This document shows, in pieces, positions 59,285 to 64,000 of a stretch of DNA of 64,000 nt. Under the pieces are notes generated by a model that searched no databases, had not been told where the DNA came from, and worked only from the letters and a program-made list of their open reading frames with translations. This DNA comes from SBAX01 sp964646605 (GTDB lineage: Bacteria; Planctomycetota; Phycisphaerae; UBA1845). Each line of letters starts with the position of its first letter. The first letter of the stretch is position 1. The translations under genes were made by a program, and so were the position numbers. The stretch is from positions 1 to 64,000 of the forward strand of contig CAZYEX010000022.1 in assembly GCA_964646605.1 (NCBI GenBank), given 5' to 3'.

Positions 59285-59848
59285 CTACGACTCCAACAGT
59301 CCCTTCAACCGTTCGAGGTTCTTTCCCCAGTAGGTTTTCATCTTCGCCGCCTCCTTGGCGCTGGGCAGCTTGGCGTGTTGCACGGTGATCCGGCACTTGG
59401 CCGCACCGTGGGAGTAGAGGTTCACGTCCAAGCTCGTGGCACCGTCGCCCCACCGCACGCGGAGCGACTTGTTGGTCGTGGCCTTGCGGATGGCGACCTT
59501 GCCGTCGGGCAACCACAGACGGCGGAAAGCGGCAGTTGTCCAGGCTCCGAACACACTGGAAACCGACACCGCGATGGTCCTGCTCTTGCCGATCTCGAAC
59601 CCGCCCGGCTTTTCGTGTTTTTCCCGCAGGCCGCGGGCTTGTTCGTAACCGACGGTGACCATCTGCCGCCACCACGGGCCCACGCCGTAGCGACCGCCGA
59701 CCACGGCCACGATCTCTTTGTGCGACATCTTCTTGGCGCCGGCCTTATCGAGCAGGGATAGCCACTGCGTCCATGTTTTCCCCGTGGCCTCCACAACGGC
59801 CTCGCTGCTGATGCCGCCGACTTTGGATGTACTCTTGCTCTTGGCCAT
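59285..59848 (-). CDS. DUF4287/SRPBCC (AHSA1-like) protein
   Basis: 187 residues from MAKSKSTSKVGGISSEAVVE. Residues 15-75 form a DUF4287-like helical part (TGKTWTQWLSLLDKAGAKKM; VVGGRYGVGPWWRQMVTVGY; EQARGLREKHEKPGGFEIGK). Residues 80-187 resemble an SRPBCC/AHSA1 domain (RRLWLPDGKVAIRKATTNKS; LRVRWGDGATSLDVNLYSHG; ITVQHAKLPSAKEAAKMKTY) that binds hydrophobic ligands or acts with Hsp90. Starts 17 bases after the M24 peptidase stop and is co-oriented with it. Confidence 0.8.
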   Translation of the reverse strand: MAKSKSTSKVGGISSEAVVEATGKTWTQWLSLLDKAGAKKMSHKEIVAVVGGRYGVGPWWRQMVTVGYEQARGLREKHEKPGGFEIGKSRTIAVSVSSVFGAWTTAAFRRLWLPDGKVAIRKATTNKSLRVRWGDGATSLDVNLYSHGAAKCRITVQHAKLPSAKEAAKMKTYWGKNLERLKGLLES

Positions 59849-59865
59849 GCGCGTCTCCCAGTTCA

Positions 59866-61044
59866 TCACGCGATGAGAATCACGTCCTTCTGAATCGGCG
59901 ACGTGACGATGGGCCCCTCCTTCGGATCCACGTATACGTTGATCTCCAGGCGAACGCCGAACTCGGGCAGATAAATGCCCGGTTCGATGGTGAAACCCAG
60001 GCCGGGTAGGACCTCGCGGGTGTCGTGGGTCTCGAGGTTGTCGAGATTGAAGCCCACGCCGTGGACCATCGGTCCCACGCTCAGACTGTGGCCGGTCCGA
60101 TGGCGAAGGTACGGTTCGTACCCGGCCTCGATGATCGTATTGCGGGCCACGTCGTCCAATTGCCATCCCTGGATTCGCTCGCTTTTCCGCCATGCCGCCA
60201 CGGCCCGCTCCACCACGCGGTCGCGCGCGGTGCGGACGACGCCGAAAACTTCCAGGTGTTTGGGCGGGACTTGGGGCCCCGCGAATCCCACCCAGGTGAT
60301 GTCCGCAAACACGCTGGGCTTGTCGGCCAATCGCGCCCACAGGTCGATGAGCACCCAGTCGCCGCGGCGGATGGGCGTGGGTTTGGCCGACGACGGTTCG
60401 TAGTGCGGATCGCCGCTGTGAGCGTTGACCGCTACGATCGGCGGTTCGGTCGCCTCGAGTCCGGCGGCTTTGAACTTGTCGAGGATAAACTGCTGCGCCT
60501 CGTGCTCGTGCGGGGTTCGATTCTGGCTCAGTCCGTCACGGATGAACGCGAAGGCTTGGTCTTTGATTTCGGCGACCTGCCGCGAGGCGGTGCGGTGCCC
60601 GGCGAGAGCTTCGGGCGACCATCGAGCGACACAAACTTGGATGAGGTTGGCCGAGGAGACGACTTCCACACCCATCGCCCGAACCAACTCGACGGTCCCG
60701 GCGTCGACGATGGAGACGACGGGAAGGGCGCCGCCCGGGGCGTATTCCATCGCCACCCGGCCGGCGCCGGCAAGTTTCCCGGTTAGCCACGCATGGAGGT
60801 CCCGCCAAGAGAGATAGAGTTCGCAGGTCATGCCGACCTTCTCGAACTGGTTCTTGTCGATACCGTGGACGAGGAGCGACGCCGCACCGTCGGCGGGAAT
60901 GAACAACACGGCCCGCCGAGTCGTCCAGCGCTTGCCGGGCAGCACCTGAGCGAAGATGGGATTGCTTCCCCGGAAATCGTAGAGCAGCCAGGCGTCGATG
61001 CGTTGTTCGCGCATGTAGTTCTGAACGGCGTCAAACCCGATCAT
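59866..61044 (-). CDS. M24-family Xaa-Pro peptidase-like protein
   Basis: 392 residues. N-terminal creatinase-like domain (FDAVQNYMREQRIDAWLLYD), then the pita-bread domain (from about 165) with AVNAHSGDPHYEPSSAKPTP, a metal region VLIDLWARLADKPSVFADIT, HRTGHSLSVGPMVHGVGFNL and LGFTIEPGIYLPEFGVRLEI. The first metal Asp pair is D-x-W in VLIDLW and a later D in FADITW, as in some plant-type members. It probably cleaves X-Pro dipeptides or is a related hydrolase. A CCCTCTCCCTATGAGGG palindrome lies just upstream at 61077. Confidence 0.85.
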   Translation of the reverse strand: MIGFDAVQNYMREQRIDAWLLYDFRGSNPIFAQVLPGKRWTTRRAVLFIPADGAASLLVHGIDKNQFEKVGMTCELYLSWRDLHAWLTGKLAGAGRVAMEYAPGGALPVVSIVDAGTVELVRAMGVEVVSSANLIQVCVARWSPEALAGHRTASRQVAEIKDQAFAFIRDGLSQNRTPHEHEAQQFILDKFKAAGLEATEPPIVAVNAHSGDPHYEPSSAKPTPIRRGDWVLIDLWARLADKPSVFADITWVGFAGPQVPPKHLEVFGVVRTARDRVVERAVAAWRKSERIQGWQLDDVARNTIIEAGYEPYLRHRTGHSLSVGPMVHGVGFNLDNLETHDTREVLPGLGFTIEPGIYLPEFGVRLEINVYVDPKEGPIVTSPIQKDVILIA

Positions 61045-61184
61045 CGCGTGTTTCCCGTAGAACGTGTGTGAAACCCCCTCTCCCTATGAGGGAAGGGCGA
61101 TCTTACACACGTTTTCAGAAGAATAACCGCCGCGGCCGCAGTCGTCCAGACGCCGCTTGGGCCCAAGGTCAACCTCGATTCCGA

Positions 61185-63389
61185 TCAGGGCGTGCATCGA
61201 GCGCAGCGGTCGCGACAAAAGCCCGGGCCACAGACGCCGCCGGGGCAGTGGTTGTCGGTGAGGCAGGGTTGGGCGTCCTTGGTTCCGCCCGCGCATGTTC
61301 GTACGCATGTCCCGCCCGCGCATGCTGCCGCACTCGCACAGGGGGTCAGATCGCAAGGCACGGTCGAAGGACACACACACGGGCCGCTGAACGGATAGGC
61401 GGCCCCTTTGAAGGCGTCGACGCCGGCTACGATGTCGAGGGCATTGATCTCGGCGTTGGGATCGGGTGCGTTGGGTTGGAGTTGCGTCACGAGGCGACTT
61501 TCGGCGCCCAGGGCACCTTTGAACTTGTCCACCAGGGCGACAACGTCGAGAGCATCGGGTTGCGAACCGGATGAGGGGGGGTCGAAAGGAGGCACGACGT
61601 CGCCGAATCGTGAGGTCGTCATCGTGCTGCCCACGGAGACGAGTTCGCAGGTGCTTTCGGCGCCGGCACAACGCGGCGAGTAGTTCTCGAGGTCGTAGTT
61701 GGAACTGGGCATGAGTTCCGCGCCGACGAGAAACGTGAGACCCTCCGCATCCCAGTCATGGTAGAAGGGCGTGCATTGCAAACGGGCAATCTTGAGCAGG
61801 CCGAGGTCGGGGTTGGTCTGCGATTCGGGGAACTCGGACGGCGGACCGACCCAACGCACGCAGCCGGCGGGGTCGGTGCAGGCGGGTCCGGACTCGAAAG
61901 GGCTGAAATCCGGCGGCGGCGAACCCGGGGCGTTGGGCGGATTGGGCTCTTGCAGGGTGAGCATGCGCACGGCGAGCGCGGTTGGCGTACCCAGTGGAAC
62001 CCATGCGACGGTGGGGACGTCGATCGCTAGCACGCGGTTGCGATACGGCGCGGAGTCCGTTCCGACCTGCGGCGGAGGTTGACACTCGTCGGGCAGTCCA
62101 TTGGCGTCGGCATCGTTCGAGGAACCGGCGGCGAGGTCGCATGGATCGGCCACGCCGTTGTCGTTGCAGTCCACGGTTCCCTCGCTGGAGCACTTGTCTC
62201 CCAGGGAATCGCAAGTGCGGGAATCCCTGATGGCGATGATCTCCGGGATGTCGAACTGGGGATGGAAGCGGTTGGCGGATTGGAGAACGGCGTTCATGGT
62301 CCAACCGGGGCATTCGCAATGATTCGCTCCCCAGATGTGCCCCAACTCGTGGGCGGAGAGGTCCGTTTTGCAGGCGAAGGCGGCGCAGGCTTGGGAGTTG
62401 GATTCGACGACGCTAAAGGCCGCGTCCCGGAAACATAGACTGTTGGTGTACGCCACACCGACGAAGGCGCCGTCCACGTTGCGTCCGGTGAAAAGCTGGG
62501 CCGCGTCGCGCTGGATGTGCGCGTAACTGCCCACCCACAGGTCGCGGAAGGAATTCAACAGGCTGCCGATTCCGGTCGCCGCGTAGGGGTCGGGTTCCGC
62601 GGTGCGGACGATGAGGTGGCTGATGATGTGCCGAGACTCGAGATCGCGTTCGTACTGGATGTTCATGGTGTTGATGATGCTGTGAATCTGCGCTTCGACG
62701 CCCTGAACCGAGCCGTAGTCCTGAAAATACTCCACGTCGGAGTCGATGGCGAGTTCGACGATGTGCAAGAGGCCGCCGGTGGCGACACCGCCGGTGTCAG
62801 CGACGTCGGCATCGTTGGTCGACTCGCCGAGGACTCCGCAGGCGGCGTCGCCCCCAATCACGTCCCCGTCGCGGTAGAGAACGTGCTGCCCGGCGAATGC
62901 GCCCGCGACGCGGCCGGTCAGAGGTTCGATCCAGTAACGACTGCGATCCGGAAAGTGGATGAGCATGCGCCAGCCGTCGTCACCCCAGTTTGCGGCGACG
63001 GCGCTTCCCTCGACCTCTAGGACCTGCCCACGCCATGTTCGGACGGGGCCGGGCTCGACGGACGTGAGCGAGCCGTCGGCAAGCTGGACCACAAGCTGGT
63101 AATTGGGGGCACGCAGCGAGACCTGCTGTAGATCGAGAGTGTAGATGGACTCGTCGATGGTGAGCGGAACCTGTACCGCGAATCCACGAGGTTGCGCGGT
63201 ATCGAGCGTGACGACCGAGCTTTGATGTAGGTTGAATGCGGCGCTTACGGACCGGGTCAGGGCGGCAAGGTCAACGGTTGGAACCGGCGATCGCGGGGCG
63301 ACGGTCTCTGCAACCTGAGCCATAACGGCCCCGGTCAAGGAGAACGCGGCGACAACCCCCGCCACGCGAAGCGCACGCACAACCCGCAT
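61185..63389 (-). CDS. Exported reprolysin-like metalloprotease with dockerin-like and Cys-rich tail
   Basis: 734 residues. Signal peptide VRALRVAGVVAAFSLTGAVM, pro-region to about 195, then a metzincin domain with LHIVELAIDSDVEYFQDYGS and the zinc motif HELGHIWGANHCE. After it come calcium-type DCNDNGVADPCDLAAG and NDADANGLPDEC repeats, a beta-rich middle, paired dockerin-like helices (DALDVVALVDKFKGALGAES; INALDIVAGVDAFKGAAYPF), and a 70-residue Cys-rich end (CASAAACAGGTCVRTCAGGT) recalling extracellular binding modules. Likely a secreted peptidase; the tail may anchor it to a scaffold. Confidence 0.85.
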   Translation of the reverse strand: MRVVRALRVAGVVAAFSLTGAVMAQVAETVAPRSPVPTVDLAALTRSVSAAFNLHQSSVVTLDTAQPRGFAVQVPLTIDESIYTLDLQQVSLRAPNYQLVVQLADGSLTSVEPGPVRTWRGQVLEVEGSAVAANWGDDGWRMLIHFPDRSRYWIEPLTGRVAGAFAGQHVLYRDGDVIGGDAACGVLGESTNDADVADTGGVATGGLLHIVELAIDSDVEYFQDYGSVQGVEAQIHSIINTMNIQYERDLESRHIISHLIVRTAEPDPYAATGIGSLLNSFRDLWVGSYAHIQRDAAQLFTGRNVDGAFVGVAYTNSLCFRDAAFSVVESNSQACAAFACKTDLSAHELGHIWGANHCECPGWTMNAVLQSANRFHPQFDIPEIIAIRDSRTCDSLGDKCSSEGTVDCNDNGVADPCDLAAGSSNDADANGLPDECQPPPQVGTDSAPYRNRVLAIDVPTVAWVPLGTPTALAVRMLTLQEPNPPNAPGSPPPDFSPFESGPACTDPAGCVRWVGPPSEFPESQTNPDLGLLKIARLQCTPFYHDWDAEGLTFLVGAELMPSSNYDLENYSPRCAGAESTCELVSVGSTMTTSRFGDVVPPFDPPSSGSQPDALDVVALVDKFKGALGAESRLVTQLQPNAPDPNAEINALDIVAGVDAFKGAAYPFSGPCVCPSTVPCDLTPCASAAACAGGTCVRTCAGGTKDAQPCLTDNHCPGGVCGPGFCRDRCARCTP

Positions 63390-63549
63390 CTGCCTAGCCC
63401 CTATCGCCCGTACGGTGTTTCCCTCCCGCGTAGCCCCCCCACCGTCACACTCTCCATTATCAGACGACGGATGTCCGATTTCAACCCGGTTCTTGCATTT
63501 TTTCCGATGATTTCGGTCCGCAGCCGTCGGCTGCCACGGAAACCGGTCC

Positions 63550-63987
63550 CTATTCTCCCTCGTCCTCGACGGCGATGGCGGGGCCGAAGGAGATCAGATA
63601 GCCCTCCAGCATTCGCAGGGTCTTGTTGCGGATTTCGTCCTGGTCGAGATCGCGCAGTTCTTCCAGGGCCAGGGGCGTTGCGAAGAAAAAATACTTCCCC
63701 TCCTCGCGATAGTGCTCGACGGAGGGTTCGGGCCAATCCAGACCCGCCTCCTCCATTCCCATGCCTACGAACTCTTCCATGGAATCGCCGGATTCCTCGA
63801 TGGCCGTCTCGCACTCCTCGTTTTTCCATCGGTCCTCGGTGAGAAACGCGACGCGGACCTGGGGAATCAACGGTCGCACGGAGACCTCGAACCAGCACGA
63901 CGGACCGGAATGGAAACGCGAGGCCAGCGTGGACTCGTCGGAGCGATCGTGACGGGACAGCGGTCCGTAACGGTCGTCGGTGGTCAC
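63550..63987 (-). CDS. Hypothetical acidic protein near the window edge
   Basis: 145 residues, or longer if the true start is beyond 64000. Acidic with VSVRPLIPQVRVAFLTEDRW, SMEEFVGMGMEEAGLDWPEP and KYFFFATPLALEELRDLDQD. The pattern predicts an alpha/beta fold without signal peptide. Not recognised. Its stop is 160 bases upstream of the metalloprotease start on the same strand. Confidence 0.5.
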   Translation of the reverse strand: MTTDDRYGPLSRHDRSDESTLASRFHSGPSCWFEVSVRPLIPQVRVAFLTEDRWKNEECETAIEESGDSMEEFVGMGMEEAGLDWPEPSVEHYREEGKYFFFATPLALEELRDLDQDEIRNKTLRMLEGYLISFGPAIAVEDEGE

Positions 63988-64000
63988 CGTGTCCTCGATG

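Noticed and set aside
1..64000. Complete insertion sequences or transposase genes
   Set aside because: No DDE or serine transposase and no terminal inverted repeats flanking a gene were recognised; only short palindromic elements and an integrase-like scrap.

Overview
The window looks like a piece of a planctomycete chromosome, most likely from the Phycisphaerae side of the phylum. This is an inference from gene content; no database was searched. The signs are high GC, two exported proteins with IPTL/PEP-CTERM-like C-terminal sorting signals, membrane proteins ending in a zinc ribbon of the type 'CYDLTGNxSGxCPECG', a prepilin-like protein, a CHASE2 adenylate cyclase, tandem clpP genes beside tig, and intergenic palindromes scattered through spacers and even through two housekeeping genes.

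Layout. 1-984 is one end of an integrated element: an excisionase-like gene, a small HTH protein, an integrase-like C-terminal tail, and the 3' half of a tRNA-Lys as probable attachment scar. 1032-2899 holds an FHA protein and a TPR/Fe-trafficking fusion. 3175-5400 has tRNA-Ser followed by a toxin-antitoxin cluster in which a MerR-HicB fusion precedes hicA. 5451-6030 is a repeat field. 6190-9116 is RNase E/G with its radical-SAM-linked partner. 9193-12221 is a regulatory PTS operon (hpf-ptsN-HPr-ptsI). 12413-15136 contains a lipoprotein-like protein, a pseudopilin, a phosphodiesterase and a DUF433/DUF5615 pair. 15332-22320 holds aconitase, Trm112, ribosomal protein bS18, an alpha/beta hydrolase, an IPTL-type protein and cinA. 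22651-25694 is tig-clpP-clpP. 26575-28815 encodes a large exported caspase-like protein and 28948-32475 encodes metH. 32771-35701 has zinc-ribbon membrane proteins and a VKOR-DsbA fusion. 35664-43399 has an alkaline-phosphatase-family enzyme, glycosyltransferase, MBL hydrolase, nrdR, SGNH hydrolase, nadC and a HAD-like protein. 43581-49840 has an AhpD/CMD-like gene with an internal TGA, a secreted-looking Ser/Gly/Cys protein, an ECF sigma factor, a retropepsin pair, gmd, a GT2 enzyme and nadD. 49841-52600 is an AT-richer island: repeats, a promoter, a structured terminated RNA, then an OST-HTH-like gene and an unknown gene. 52781-63987 holds SpoIIE phosphatase, CHASE2 cyclase, a toxin-antitoxin remnant, an IPTL-type protein under a palindromic operator, a tiny membrane protein with an internal TGA, an SRPBCC protein, an M24 peptidase and a metalloprotease.

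The most interesting points are two genes whose reading frame continues through a single TGA followed at the right distance by a perfect short hairpin with a GU-starting loop: a CxxU site in a carboxymuconolactone-decarboxylase/AhpD-like protein (TGA at 43821) and a Cys-Sec pair in a roughly 58-residue two-helix membrane protein (TGA at 59092-59094, minus strand). Together they suggest a selenocysteine-using genome, although no sel gene lies in the window. The second highlight is the 50649-52594 unit, where a strong promoter makes a heavily folded RNA of about 200 nt closed by an intrinsic terminator directly ahead of an OST-HTH-like protein and an unrecognised partner.
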